NCBI RefSeq assembly: GCF_030272615.1
Contig: NC_081408.1
Span: forward strand, 339,606,793-339,668,792
Direction of reading: 5' to 3'
DNA from: Cryptomeria japonica
Lineage: Eukaryota; Streptophyta; Pinopsida; Cupressales; Cupressaceae
DNA: 62,000 bases
Shown: positions 11,541 to 23,210 of the stretch, piece by piece
How positions within the stretch are numbered: position 1 is the first letter of the stretch
Layout: each line of letters starts with the position of its first letter
Position numbers and translations under genes: made by a program
Notes under the pieces: model-generated
What the model saw: only the letters and a program-made list of their open reading frames with translations
Database searches by the model: none
What the model was told of the DNA's origin: nothing

Positions 11541-13999
11541 TGCGAGTTGGGATTGGATTATGATAGGTGATGATAAGTCCTTTGTATATCTATCTCTGTT
11601 GCATTATCCTTCATTGGTGCATACAATTCTTGGTTTCACAAAGTTGTTGGAAAAATGATAAAGCCTCGATTTTGTCATGAGTAGGATCCTAATGCTATTT
11701 GGAGATTGATGAAAGTTTCAGATGACCAAATCCCTGGTGTAGAAAACATATAATGCATCACACGAAGCCATTCCTATAGTAGCCATAACACTTTTGTGAA
11801 GGGAAAAAATATGGATAAGATATATTTCTTTCTTTTCTCACCTTGATAATCATTGAGATAATTTGCCAAATTTTGAATGATTCATTGTGTTGTTTCTAGA
11901 TTACACTATGTGATACTCTTTACCAGCGATGTTTCAAATCAAGTTCCATGACCCATCATAAGGATGTAAGCTTTAAATGGTTGAATCTATGATCTATCTT
12001 CATGTGATGCAAAATAGGAGATCAAAAGAACATTGATACGATTCGATGTAGTAAACTTAGATCACAACTCTTTCATCTAGATCACCATTTATGTTTATTA
12101 GATGTTTAGAATGAGTTGATTTTGGTCATGATAAAATTCCACAATTCAAAGATTGGATGCTAAATATATCTATTGGGTTCCATATCTTATTTGGATTAGT
12201 TGTTGATGAGAATTGATTGTTAATTTTGTTATCACATTATACAGATTGCATCAATCAGTGGTTTGTGGATTGAGGGTTTAACATTGGTATAAGGCAAATG
12301 TAGGGTGAAAGGATATATTGAGAGGATTGCTTCTAAAAGTAAAGAGAATGTGAGTTTATTTCATTTTGAATAGCACTAATAGTCATTGGAGATTTTTATG
12401 GGATTTTCATATGGGTTTTTGATAAGAAGAAGATTTATTATTTTTAGTGATAAGGGAAAATGAGCTATTAATAGGATTTTTGTATATTTATCACATCGTA
12501 TAAAGGTGCAGTTTTGGTTGAGGCTCAAACATTAAAATGATGATGCTTCTTTTTTAATTCATGCTTGAATATGTATAATGCGAATTTGAGAAAATAGGTA
12601 AACAAATGCCTTGCAAATTGACCCCAATCAAACAAAGAAACTATAATAGGTGGGACCACAACCTATGATGATTTACTTTCAACCAACCAACATTTTTCAC
12701 AACCCACTTTGTTGCTAGAGCTGATTTACACAATATATATTTGGCAAGCAGAAGGGAAAAAGAAGAAGAGTAGGGAGCACTTAAGTATGTAGCTCCACAA
12801 ATAAAGGAGAATCAGAAGCACTTAGATGAACAAGTACTAAAGATGGAAGAATTCATTCCAAATTTAAAGAATTATAGGTTTGCTACATTTTCTCCAAGAT
12901 CAAGAATGAATTCTTAGGAGTTCATAATTTGACTAAAATTTTTTAGGCTGATGACATTGGAGGATGGAGAAATTTTCATTATCACAATTTAGATTCTCAT
13001 TTTGAGATAGTTTCTTTCTTGAGAAGCATTTTTGGTGTTTTAGTTATATTTTCCTTTTTTAGTTGTCTTCATTTTTGTTTTCAAATTTGAAGAATGCATG
13101 TATTATGAAGATTTATTTTGGATAAAAGTTTAGGATTTGGTTTTGAGCTCAATATGGATTGTTGCTCACTAATATTTTAAGGTTTTGATTAATAATTATA
13201 CCCTTTCATGGTCATTAGACAATGATGGAGCTCTATGGTAGTTGAAAGGAAACTAGGTTGCAGAAGCAACTCTTTAGACATGGGTCTAAGTAGGAAAAAG
13301 TTGCAAAACTTTGAAACAAATAAATTAAACTATTATAGTTTAGATGCACATGCATAAAATAAATTTCATATTAAAACACATAAATCCCAACACAAAGATT
13401 TACATAAGAAAACCCTTTCAGGAAAATCCCCACACACCAAAGCACATATCAATTAGTAATAAATAAATTATAATACAATATCAGAATCTATACTCTTGCA
13501 GGTGTCTTCACAATGTAAAACAAATATGGAGTTATTCTGATAGCATAACTACATCTTGAAAATCTCATTACAAAATACATAAATATTACTTATATTAATA
13601 AACCTTTAACATGGGCACCCAAGAATACCATGTGTCATCTACACAATCTCATCCAACCTTGGTAGCAGTCAACCCAAGAAGATTTTTGTCGGAAAAAAAT
13701 CTGTGAACAAGCAAGAAATAAAAATAGTACTGTTGCCTATACTGTAAACAACTCTTTTCCCCCTTCTTTCTCGCCGGTTGATTTTTTTGGCCCACAAAAC
13801 ATTGTTAATAATATTGAAAGCTCTTTTTTGTTGCCTTTCAGAAACTTTTAAAGGGACGTAGGAGCGATATATATAGTGACGCCATCGACTTGAAAATATA
13901 ATTGAACATTTATAAGAAGTATAATTTGCGAGTATTTGATTTATAGTATTATTATAATTGGAAAATGTCCTTCACAATGTATGAACACAGTTATCTTAA
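11541..13999. other. Intergenic, no gene recognised; possible LTR debris near 13240-13700
   Basis: All frames are closed at short intervals. Between about 13240 and 13700 there is an antisense-looking run (AAAACCCTTTCAGGAAAATC near 13408) that resembles the GGGAAAACCC blocks found near the ends of copia LTRs elsewhere in this window. No matching second LTR was found. Confidence 0.4.
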
Positions 14000-14765
14000 G
14001 AGATTGGTTCTATTGAATTAATCCTAACCCTTATTCTATCCTACTTGCAATCCTAATCTTAATTACAACTCAGATTTTATTTTGATCCTAATAATAATAA
14101 TTTTAATTTTAATTTTTTTTTTATAATGCTAATCTTAATTTTAATTGTAAATAATTAAATTACTCATAAAGATTGTTAATTATTATTATAGTAAACTAAT
14201 TTATACAAAATCATTAATTATTATTAATTTAAATTTAGATAATTTAAATTATATTTATGTCAAATTATTTATAATCTGTATTGTAAATTTAATCATTTGA
14301 AATAAAACTATGCAAAAATAAATTATAACCTTGAATATAATTTTTTTATTCCATTTCTTATATGTAAATTGTGGGGTTAGGCCTATTCATAAATTTAAAA
14401 TAATTTTTTAAAGAATATAGATTATTTAATTAAAATAATCATACATATTTAGGTCTTAAAAAGGGTTAAAAATAACAATAACTCTTTTCCTAATGCTAAG
14501 CTTCATCTTTATCCCAATTTAGGTCTTAAAAAGGGTTAAAACTAACACTAATTCTATTTCTATCTCTAAGCTTCATCTCTACCTTAATTTTTTTATCCTT
14601 AATTATAACACTAATCATGATTGTAATTATAACCTCTATCGTAACCTTAAGCTTTATCCTTTCCCAAATTTTAGTCTAACCCCAATCATAACCCTAGGTG
14701 TAACCTTAATTTTAATATTAATAGTAATTTTAATTATAACCTTGATTGTAACACTAATCCTAATC
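14000..14765. repeat. Degenerate CTAAT-rich array, copy 1
   Basis: This is a long run of imperfect words such as CCTAATC, TTAATTATAAC and CTAACCC. It includes a duplicated stretch of about 70 bases (about 14450-14519 and 14520-14588, both containing AGGTCTTAAAAAGGGTTAAA). It resembles the array at 23211-24130, sharing for example CTATCCTACTTGCAA. It is telomere-like in flavour but lacks regular TTTAGGG units. Confidence 0.7.
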
Positions 14766-14770
14766 ATCTA

Positions 14771-15123
14771 GCTAAAGCTATGGGTGCCCTCCAAGCTATC
14801 AAATTAGCACACAATCTGGGTGTCAATTTTTTTTATGGCTCGAGGGGGATTCTAAAAAATTTATCAACTGTGTCCTTGGTAAGCACCAACCCTCTTGGAT
14901 GATTAAAAATATCATTGACATGGCTAGGGAGATGCTTGAGGGATTCGATCAATGTTACAATTGTCATGATTATAGAGAGGCCAACAGGAGCGCGTATTGG
15001 GCCGCCAATGAGGCAGTACGGAGCGGGCAAATCACGATTTGGAATAGCGAGGTGGAGCTCCCTCGAGTGGCATGTGACATTTTAAATTATGGAAGATATC
15101 ATAGTAAACAAGGAAAGATTTGA
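14771..15123 (+). pseudogene. LINE ORF2 C-terminal RNase H fragment
   Basis: The sequence reads AKAMGALQAIKLAHNLGVN, then after a T-run frameshift (about 14828) LEGDSKKFINCVLG and REANRSAYWAANEA. These are the central helix, the GDS Asp strand and the final motif of the plant LINE-type RNase H. The usual Asp of the last motif is replaced by Tyr (SAYW). RT and endonuclease are absent; the segment directly follows the degenerate array at 14000-14765. Confidence 0.72.
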
Positions 15124-15354
15124 TATCATTTCCTGAGATGGTAGGGGTGGTTGTGGCATCATGAAATAGTATTGTATGTAGCCAAGAAGGAGGTACATTA
15201 GTAATTGCCATATCATCTTGCATGCTTTGTGGGTGTTTTTTTCCTTTCGGAGCGAAAGCTTAAGAAATATCCATTGGCTTCTAGAGGTTTGTTCCTTGCT
15301 AATTAGAAAGTCTATAGCGAAGAGTGGTATTTGCAGAAAATTATAGTTGACAAA
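15124..15354 (+). other. LINE 3' flank leading into the EGRKFYR-type ORF, cut by element 3
   Basis: Weakly coding plus-strand sequence follows the LINE RNase H. It probably continues on the far side of copia element 3 at 21668, because the right flank there reads as the same ORF family. The junction on this side is with a truncated LTR, so no target duplication can be tested. Confidence 0.45.
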
Positions 15355-16014
15355 AAATCCAATGATAATGTACTGCTCAGAATAGCATCTTCATATGCTG
15401 GATTCAGTACCGGTTCAGTTCTAATATGCCTTCACAAAACCTTCCTTCAACCTTCAAGAGATGTCTGTGTGTATAGCTCTACTTATTTTCGCATATACCA
15501 AATTACAATCCTTCTTGTATTCATATTTTGATCTTACAAATAAGATCTTACATTTATACCATAACCTAAGACAAATTTTAGTAGGTTGGCTCTAAAAGAT
15601 ATTACAATAAAAACAATTTACAAGTAAATCAACTTAATGCATTTACAACAATAATAAATCATCTCCATAGCGTGTCGTGCTGATCTAGAATAGATAAGCC
15701 TGCTGGTGCTTATCCTGGACCTATTTGCCAGTAACAACAAATATGCAATCACAAATATACCAATGAACAAATCTTCAAGAAAAAGTGTCCAAACGATGTC
15801 TTCAACGTAACCAAGTATTCTCCATGTTATTCCAAGTGCTGGTGAACAATATAGCCTGCCGGTGAACCAGATACCAGTGACTGTGCATAAGTCACTTGCT
15901 TACCGGTGAACATTGCCAATTCTCCAAGTGCCAGTAGGCTGACCAGAGTTGATAAGTATTAATATGTGTTGACATCAATGATAAAACTATATCAACATAT
16001 CCAAAATACCAACA
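15355..16014 (-). repeat. 3' LTR of element 3 (outer end lost)
   Basis: It aligns to 20997-21667 of the other LTR. In the first 175 or so aligned bases I count 12 differences, all transitions. Small indels distinguish the copies, for example a block near 21270-21305 present only in the right LTR. The inner end is CCAACA, which is TGTTGG in element sense. Confidence 0.88.
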
Positions 16015-16406
16015 ATCTCCCCCTTTGGCATTGATGGCAACACAAGATGGAAAAACAATCAAAGTGCCAAATCAGGAATGCCAAATATCAAAAACCAACA
16101 ATCTCCCAAAAAGAGATCATAAAAAAATTCAAATGTAGAGAGTAATCAATCTCTCCCAAAATAACAATTTCTCCCCCTAGGAGTAACATGTGTTTTCCAT
16201 GTGTTTTTCCATATCAATCTCTCCCCCTTTGACATAAAATGCCCAAGTAATACAAAATCCAGGTTCAAATACAAAATACCAACTTATTCAGTATACCAAC
16301 TACTCCCCCTAAGAAGTAGCTTTGCTCATCAAAACCCGAGTAAAAGATTTCTCTGTTAGTTCTGCTGGTTGATGACAAACAACAACTGTCTAAGTCTCTA
16401 CTGGTG
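16015..16406 (-). promoter_or_regulatory. 3' untranslated region with two polypurine tracts, element 3
   Basis: The polypurine tract abutting the LTR is 16015-16028 (CCAAAGGGGGAGAT in element sense). A second AAAGGGGGAGAG copy lies at 16218-16229, and a weaker CTAGGGGGAGAAA near 16171-16183. No ORF is supported between them and the RNase H end. Confidence 0.8.
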
Positions 16407-16931
16407 GGGTATGACCCCAAGCCGATCTCTGAGATATTCAAAAGTCTCCTTAGGCAAAGGCTTAATGAAAATATCTGCAATCTACTCTTTAGTATTCACA
16501 TAAACCAGTTTTACTTCTTTTGCTTCAACATTCTCTTTCAGAAAATTCAATTTGATAGAAACATGTTTAGTTTTAGAATGTAGTACTAGATTCTTAGATA
16601 TATCAATTGCTGCTATATTATCACAATAGATAGTTATAGGTTCCTTGCATTTTACCTTTATGTCCTTCAACATTTGCTTAAGCCATAATACCTGTGTACA
16701 GTTAGTTGCTGCTGCAACATATTTTGATTCTGCTATTGATAAAGATGTGCAACTTTGTTTCTTACTCAACCAAGAAATTAATCTGCTTCCAAGAAAAAAT
16801 TCTCTGTCGATGGTTTTTTTTTTTCTATCATCTACATCTCCTGCCCAATTTGCATCTGTGTATGCACATAATTCAAAGTTTTCATCTCTAGGATACCATA
16901 AGCCAAGATTTGTAGTACCTTGTAAGTACTA
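16407..16931 (-). pseudogene. copia element 3 RNase H
   Basis: In element sense the domain reads YAHNSK-side strand material, AGDVDD, SWLSKKQSCTSLSIAESKY (catalytic Glu region), YCDNIAAIDIS (Asp) and the C-terminal KETFEYLRDRLGV. A stop lies near 16482 between NTKE and IADIF, another at about 16929, and a frameshift sits near an A-run at 16815. It directly continues the RT to its right. Confidence 0.87.
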
Positions 16932-18079
16932 GAAGATCCTTTTTACTGCTGATTCATGATTTTCTTTAGGATTACTCTGAAATTTTGAAACAATACATAT
17001 TGAATTCATAATATCAAGTCTTGTTTGTGTCAAATACAGTAGCCCTCCTTTCATAGATTTGTACCTAGTCAGATTAACAGGTGTTGATTCATCCCTTAGT
17101 GATAATTTGTCATTTGTAGTCATAGGTGTGCTTACCGATTTAGAGTTCTCCATGCCAAATTTCTTTAATAACTCCTTCAAGTACTTGGATTGACTCAAGA
17201 ATATACCTTTATCAGTCTGTGAAATTTGCAATCCTAAAAATAATTTTACTTCTCCAATCATAGACATTTCAAATTCTTCCTGCATTTCAATAGAAAAGTC
17301 TTTACATAATCCATCTTCTCCTGCAAAGATTATATCATCAACAAAAACTTCTATAACCAAGATGTCATCATTAGTCACTTTATAATATAAGATGCTATCA
17401 TCATTACCTTTAGAAAAAACAATCTTCAAAAGATATTTATCCAATCTAGCATACTAGCTCTTGGAGCTTGCTTCAACCCATACAAAGCTTTCCTTAATCT
17501 GCAAACCATATCTTTGTTATCTTTCAAAGAAAATCCACCAGGTTGCTCATTGTAAACTTCTTCTTCAAGATCTCCATTCAAAAATGCATATTTGACATCC
17601 ATTTGATATACTTTATAGTTCTTGTGTGCTGCAAAAGTCAAGAATAATCTAACTGCCTCAATTCTAGCTACCAGTGCAAAGGTTTCATTATAATCAATTC
17701 GTTCTTTCTTTGAATATCCCTTACCCACTAGTCTTGCTTTATTTTTGATTACCTTACCATCTTCATTAAGTTTGTTTCTAAATACCCATTCAGTTCCCAT
17801 TATATTTTTGTCTTTAGGCCAGGGAACTAATGTCCATGTGTTATTTTTCTCAATTTGTTCTAATTCTTCTTCCATAGCTTTAATCCAATGTTTATCTTCA
17901 TATGCCTCATTAATTGATGTTGGTTCAATTTGAGAAATAAGACACACCTCTTCATTTGCCAGTCTTCTTCTTGTCATAACTCCTTGATATTTGTTCCCAA
18001 TGATCTAATCTTCAGAATGGTTCAATCTTACATATCGGGGTGTCTTTGTTTGCTACCATTCTTCAGTTATAGTGGAATT
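16929..18079 (-). pseudogene. copia element 3 reverse transcriptase
   Basis: Element-sense motifs in order are [66 protein letters not shown] (catalytic Asp kept), [11 protein letters not shown] and EVFVDDIIFAGEDGL (FVDD box). A one-base frame change occurs near 17426-17450, in the RAWYARL region. Otherwise the two long frames (17426-17977 and 16929-17444) cover the whole domain, making this one of the better preserved RTs in the window. Confidence 0.92.
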
Positions 18080-19448
18080 TTAAGATGATACCTGTGTAAC
18101 TGGATCTTCATTTTGTACAAGTGTGTTCAGTGTAGGCTCATTTGTCATTATCTTTGTTGTCGGTTCAGAGTCTATGTACCTTGAAGTTCCTCTGAACTGT
18201 TCATCAATCTTTACATTTGTACTTTCAACAATTTTCTGCAATCTTTTGTTAAAACATCTATATTCCTTGCTCTTAGATGAATAACCAAGAAATATTCCTT
18301 CATCAATTCTAGGACAAAATTTTCCAATATACTCATCTCTTCTAATATAGCATTTACTTCCAAATATTCTGAAATATTTAAGAGTAGGAGTGATACCAAA
18401 CCATAGTTCATGAGGGGTTTTACCGGTTTCACCTTTGATGTGAACTTTGTTGAATGTGTAGACTGTTGTGCTTACTTTCTCTCTCCAATATACATGTGGT
18501 AAATTTTCTTCTGATAACATACTTCTAGCTGCATCCAAGATAGTTATGTTTTACCTTTCTACAACTCCATTCTGCTGTGGTGTCTGGGGTGCTGATAGCC
18601 ATCTTCTGATTCCATTTACTTCACAGAATGTATTAATTTCCTTAGATGTGAATTCTCCTCCTTGATCTAATCTCAAACATTTGATTCTCTTACCAGTTTC
18701 ATTCTCTACCATTGCCTTGAATAGTTTGAATTTCCCAAGTGCTTCTGATTTTTCTCTGAGAAAAGTAACACAACACATTCTTGAATAGTCATCAATGATT
18801 AGCATGAAATATCTATCACCTTGTAGGCTTTTAGTTCTAGCTAGACCACATAAATCAGTATGAATTAGATCAAGAGCATTATTGGATTTTTCTGGCATAC
18901 TTTTAAAAGATGCTCTAACTTGTTTTCCAAATTGACATTCCTTACATACCAGATTGTGAGGTTTAACAATCTTAGGTAAATCTCTTACTTCCTTGGTTGT
19001 ACTAATTTTCACAATGCAATCAAAATTTACATGACAGAGTCTCTTATGCCATAGCCAACTTTCATCAATATGTGCAATCAAGCATGTCTTTTCATTGTTG
19101 TTCAAATGAAAGATATTACTTCTAGTTTGACTACCGCTTGCAATTTCCAAACCAGATCTGTTCATAATTTTGCATTTACCATTTTTGAATTGTAACTGAA
19201 ATCCTTTTTCAACTAATTGACCAACACTCAAAAGATTGTGCTTTAAACCTTCAACATAGTAAACGTTATCAGTATTGGGCTTACTATCAAGAGATATTGT
19301 ACCTTTTCCTTTGATCAAACAAGATATGTCATCTCCAAATCTTACTAGACCTCCGTTATATTCCTGAAAAGTCAAGAATTTACTTTTATCACCGGCCATA
19401 TGATGTGAACATCCTGAATCAATGACCCATTCATCCTTAACTTCTATT
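18080..19448 (-). pseudogene. copia element 3 protease and integrase
   Basis: The protease motif VIDSGCSHHMAGD lies at about 19390-19425. It is followed by the GAG-pre-integrase domain (SWLWHKRLCHVNF and CKECQFGKQ), then the integrase core: Asp in LIHTDLCG, Asp in LRLDQGGEF, Glu in QQNGVVER. A single stop after VERK (about 18551) splits two long open frames, 18551-19399 and 18080-18538. The C-terminal part ends in FLGYSSKSKEYRCF and an acidic linker. All DDE residues are visible. Confidence 0.92.
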
Positions 19449-20545
19449 TTAGCTGCCAGGGCCTACTCTACTGGTTGAAAAAATAGGTGTCAGTTGATCT
19501 TCTTTTATAGAAACAAAGACCCATCCATTTTCTTCTGGATCCTCATTAGAATCATCAGTGACTCCTTCATCGGCAAGATAACAAGATTTGTCTTTATTCT
19601 TCTTAAAGGTGTATCTCTGATATTCAGGGTTAGGCTTGTATGTTCTTCTCGCTTCTTCTTTCAATCTTGCATGTCTATTAGGGAATCTTGAAGCCATATG
19701 ACCAATCTTATTACAGTTAAAATTTTTAAAGGGTGCTTTACTTTCATACTTACTTCCAATTGGACCTTTAGGCATTTTCCTTGCAAATAGTGCTTCAAGT
19801 TCTTCAAGTTCTTCATTTTCTCTCCTACTTTCTTCAAGTTCTCTTCCATAAAAGGCTTTCCAATCAGATTTGTCAAATGATGATGCAGATGATGTTGATG
19901 CCTTAAAAGCTAAATCTATCTTTATAGTAGCAACAGGACCAAATTCCTCAATTTCAAAGGCTGAAAGTTTTCCAATCAATGTGTCCCTAGTTACTGATGT
20001 ATTAGGCATTGTTCTCAACTCATTTATAGTAGTAAATTTCATTTTGTATGCCGGTGGAAATCCTCTTAAAACTTTTGAAACAATTTCATCTTCACTTAAG
20101 GTTCCTCCACAACATTTAATACCTAAAACAATTTCATTAACTCTTTCCATAAAACCAGAAATCCTTTCATCTTCTTCCATTTTCAGATTTCATACCTGAC
20201 CCGAAAGCTTTCAAGTTTTGTAATTTTGACTATGGAATCTCCTTCATTTAATGTTTCTAGATGGTCCCAAATAGCTTTAGCAGTAGATCTATTTGATAAT
20301 CCCATGATTTTCTGATCTGATAATGCGCTCAAAAGTGTTTCTCTTGCCTTGCAATCATTTTCTTCATCTTTAGTCAGACTTGGTAGATTAGGCTGACTTT
20401 GAGTAGGAGTAGTATAGAGATTCTTTGTAACTTCCCAGATGTCCTTTCCAATGCAATTAAGATGTGTCTCCATCTTGATCTTCCATATCCCATAGTTGGT
20501 TCCATCAAGTTTAGGATTGTCCTTCCTGAAATAGTTAGAAGACAT
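19449..20545 (-). pseudogene. copia element 3 gag with broken zinc knuckle
   Basis: Gag starts at an ATG (MSSNYFRKDNPKLDGTNY) about 45 bases inside the primer site, a normal copia start. Frame 20183-20545 ends in a stop and the rest (19449-20180) is in another frame, so one frameshift is present. The knuckle reads NFNCNKIGHMASRF: the first Cys is Asn and the last is Phe, so two of four zinc ligands are lost. An acidic C-terminal region (DSNEDPEENG) precedes protease. Confidence 0.9.
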
Positions 20546-20588
20546 TGGATCTCCTCAAGTTGTTAAACTTTTGCAAAAAGAGGACTAA

Positions 20589-20600
20589 GCTCTGATACCA
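20589..20600 (-). promoter_or_regulatory. Primer binding site of element 3 (initiator Met tRNA type)
   Basis: In element sense the sequence is TGGTATCAGAGC, two bases after the LTR end. This is the site typical of plant Ty1/copia elements and matches the 3' end of initiator Met tRNA. Confidence 0.92.
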
Positions 20601-20602
20601 AT

Positions 20603-21667
20603 TGTTAGGTCCTGGAGACAACTAAGAGGGGGGGGGGGGGGGGTGAATCAGTTGTCAAATAAATTCAAACCAAAATTAACTTAACCAAACTAAATGCTTA
20701 ATACTGGTAAACCAAGCTTTATGCCGGTAGACAGTTTATTAGTTAATTTCAATACCGATAAAGATTAATGCATAAAATAGAAAGATAAAGACATCCACAA
20801 CACATAACACCAATATTTGTATGTGGAAACCCTATAAGGGGAAAAACCACGGTGGGAAACCTTACCCACAATCAGATGGTACTACTGCAGATAGTATGTG
20901 TATACAAATTGGGTCTGCACATGCAGAAAGGCCAAGTGCCTAAAGCTCACTACTCAATCACAAATGGGAGTCACACTGACTACAATTGGATGGTTAAATC
21001 CAATGATAATGTACTGCTCAGAATAGCATCTTCATATGCTGGATTCAGTACCGGTTCAGTTCTGATATACCTTCACAAAACCTTCCTTCAACCTTCAAGA
21101 GATGTTTGCATGTACAACTCTGCTTATTTTTGCATATACCGAATTATAATCCTTCTTGTATTCACATTTTGATCTTACAAATAAGATCTTATATTTATAC
21201 CATAACCTAAGACCAATTTTAGTAGGTCGGTTCTAAAAGATATTACAATAAAAACAATTTACAAGTAAATCAATGATCGATGCAATAACCGATACAACAT
21301 GTCGGCTTAATGCATTTACAACAATAATAAATCATCTCCATAGCGTGTTGTGCTAATCTGGAATAGATAAGCCTGTTGGTGCTTATCTTGGACCTATTTG
21401 CCAGTAACAACAAATATGCAATCACGAATATACCAATGAACAAATCTTCAAGACAAAGTGTCCAAATGATGTCTTCAACGTAACCAATTATTCTCCATGT
21501 TATTCCAAGTACCGGTGAACCAGATACCGGTGATTGTGCATAAGTCACTTGCTTGCTGGTGAACATTGTCAATTCTCCAAGTGCCAATAGGCTGACTAGA
21601 GTTGATAAGCGTTAATAGGTGTTGACATCAATGACAAAACCATATCAACATATCCAATATACCAACA
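20603..21667 (-). repeat. 5' LTR of element 3 (complete, 1,065 bp)
   Basis: In element sense it begins TGTTGGTATATTGG and ends CAGGACCTAACA beside the primer site. A run of 16 G (20628-20643 on the plus strand) lies about 25 bases from the inner end. The ORF across 20852-21172 is only LTR sequence. Confidence 0.92.
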
Positions 21668-22975
21668 AAGGGAAGTCACAGTTACTACTCCCCCATGGTA
21701 ATCAAGATGATCTGGCGATAGGTTTTGTTTACAATTATGGAATTTATTACTTTATATCATAGATATACCAAGGTTTATAGCTATCATTTGGTTATTCTCA
21801 ACTATTTCTAGTACAAGGAGAAAATTTTCATCCCCTACTCCTTGTTCTATGCCCTAAATGCTGAGATTATGGATGCTATCTCTAATACCAAAACCAATCC
21901 TGCTATGCATGAGGGTCTTATGGTAGTTCTATACAACCACATCAAGAATACCAAGGTTCAACTGAATATTGTAGAGGTTTCTGAGTTGGATGAGGAATTG
22001 GATGATTCAGATGATGATGATGGTGAATGTTACAAAATAGAGGTTGATGTTTAGGATGACCCCCATATCACTGGGTCGAGCAAGTGAAGAAGGAAAGCAA
22101 GGCAAGAGGATCATGGTAAATGGTTGGCCATAAGGAAGCAAAAGGGGGTGGATGATGATAGTTGGTATGAGGAAGAAGACAAGACTGGAGATGATATAGA
22201 GACAGACAATGAGGAGGTTCAAACCCTCTCTAGCCAGAAGCATAAGGGGAAGACTCTGAGAAGTGAGGATTTGGGAGCTAAGATCCATTTGCCCTTTCCT
22301 ACTAGTTCTAAGGATATGGGCATGGCTAGGGAGGACACCTCCATGAAGGAAGCTAAGAATGCAGAGTCGAAGGAGTTGGGTTTGGAGGTGAACTTGGATC
22401 CTACGGTAGACAAGGCCCAAGATGGCTCCCATCGAGATATTTACCTATGTTTTAAAAATGACATAGACTGCTTCAATAAGGTTTTCCTTTGTGTTCAGAA
22501 AGAAATAACAAGCATAAAAGAAAAACAAACCCAGAAGGCCAGCAAAATTGAAACTTTAGAAGCTATTAGCACTGGTAAATTCAGTTCCCTCCATGATTGT
22601 TTAAGTGATCTTACCAAGGCTATATGTAACATAGTGGAAATCATAAATGCCAAACATAATAGCTTCCAAATCTTAGAAAACAGAGCTAGGGCTATTGAAA
22701 AAAGGCTAGAAGGGGTTGAGAATACACTCAAAAAGATTGAGGAGCAGAGTCATAATATTTTAAAGGTCGCCTCTGATAACATTAAGGTTCTTATCAGCAA
22801 TGTTGAAAGTGACCAAGGGGAAAAGGCCTTTGGGGATACCACTGAGATGAAGGAAGACACCCCTAAAGATAAGAAGATCGGTGATGGTAGAAGAACTCAT
22901 GCAAGAAATAGAAAGAAGCAAAGCCAAAGCAGGGAGATTGAGGAAATCAAGCGGACTGCTGAGAACATGGAGTAA
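21668..22975 (+). pseudogene. EGRKFYR-type ORF (LINE-linked), C-terminal part with coiled coil
   Basis: I cannot name this family with certainty. The first part reads ITLYHRYTKVYSYHLVILNY and ALNAEIMDAI, matching ITLDDRYASIFSNHFFILNH of the ORF at 26640-27146. It then has an acidic run (ELDDSDDDDGE), a Lys/Glu-rich low-complexity segment, and a helical, probably coiled-coil C-terminus (ENRARAIEKRLEGVENTLKK). The frame is constant, with stops at 22052 and about 22085 and a clean 283-codon stretch from 22124 to 22975. Upstream it is cut by element 3. Its place beside LINE ORF2 debris suggests a LINE ORF1 or a linked gene, but this is inference. Confidence 0.6.
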
Positions 22976-23210
22976 TTGGAGCTAGAAGTTGCCGACTTGT
23001 TGAAGAACTTTAGCTAACCTTGTTTTTTTTTTTTTGCTATTGTCTTGTCTTTAGGTCCTATGTGTTGTGTCTTTTTGCTACTTGCCTTTTATTTTCTGGT
23101 CAACTATGTTTTATATGTCTGTTATCTCTTGCTTTTTCAATGTGCTCTAATGGCTATCTTTTAATCTAATGCTATAAAGGGTTTCGAGGGCCCTTCAAAA
23201 CCTGTTTTCC
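22976..23210 (+). other. T-rich 3' tail of the EGRKFYR-type ORF
   Basis: After the ORF stop comes a T-run and T-rich sequence ending GGGTTTCGAGGGCCCTTC, then CCCTTAATCAAAAA. It looks like the end of a transcription unit or a LINE ORF1-ORF2 spacer. No ORF is seen. Confidence 0.45.

Larger units (their letters stand above)
15355..21667 (-). mobile_element. Ty1/copia element 3, nearly complete
   Basis: Two LTRs in the same orientation (15355-16014 and 20603-21667) enclose gag-pol on the minus strand, with a primer site next to the right LTR and a polypurine tract next to the left. The left (3') LTR has lost about 390 bases of its outer end, so the element is not complete. It interrupts an older plus-strand ORF linked to LINE debris. 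It belongs to the same family as element 2. Confidence 0.95.

Noticed and set aside
14000-14765. Interstitial telomere repeat
   Set aside because: CCCTAA-like words occur, but not as regular TTTAGGG or CCCTAAA units. The period is irregular and other words dominate.
20852-21172. 106-codon ORF and its partner at 15331-15531
   Set aside because: Both are LTR sequence of element 3. Their similarity reflects the LTR duplication and not a gene.
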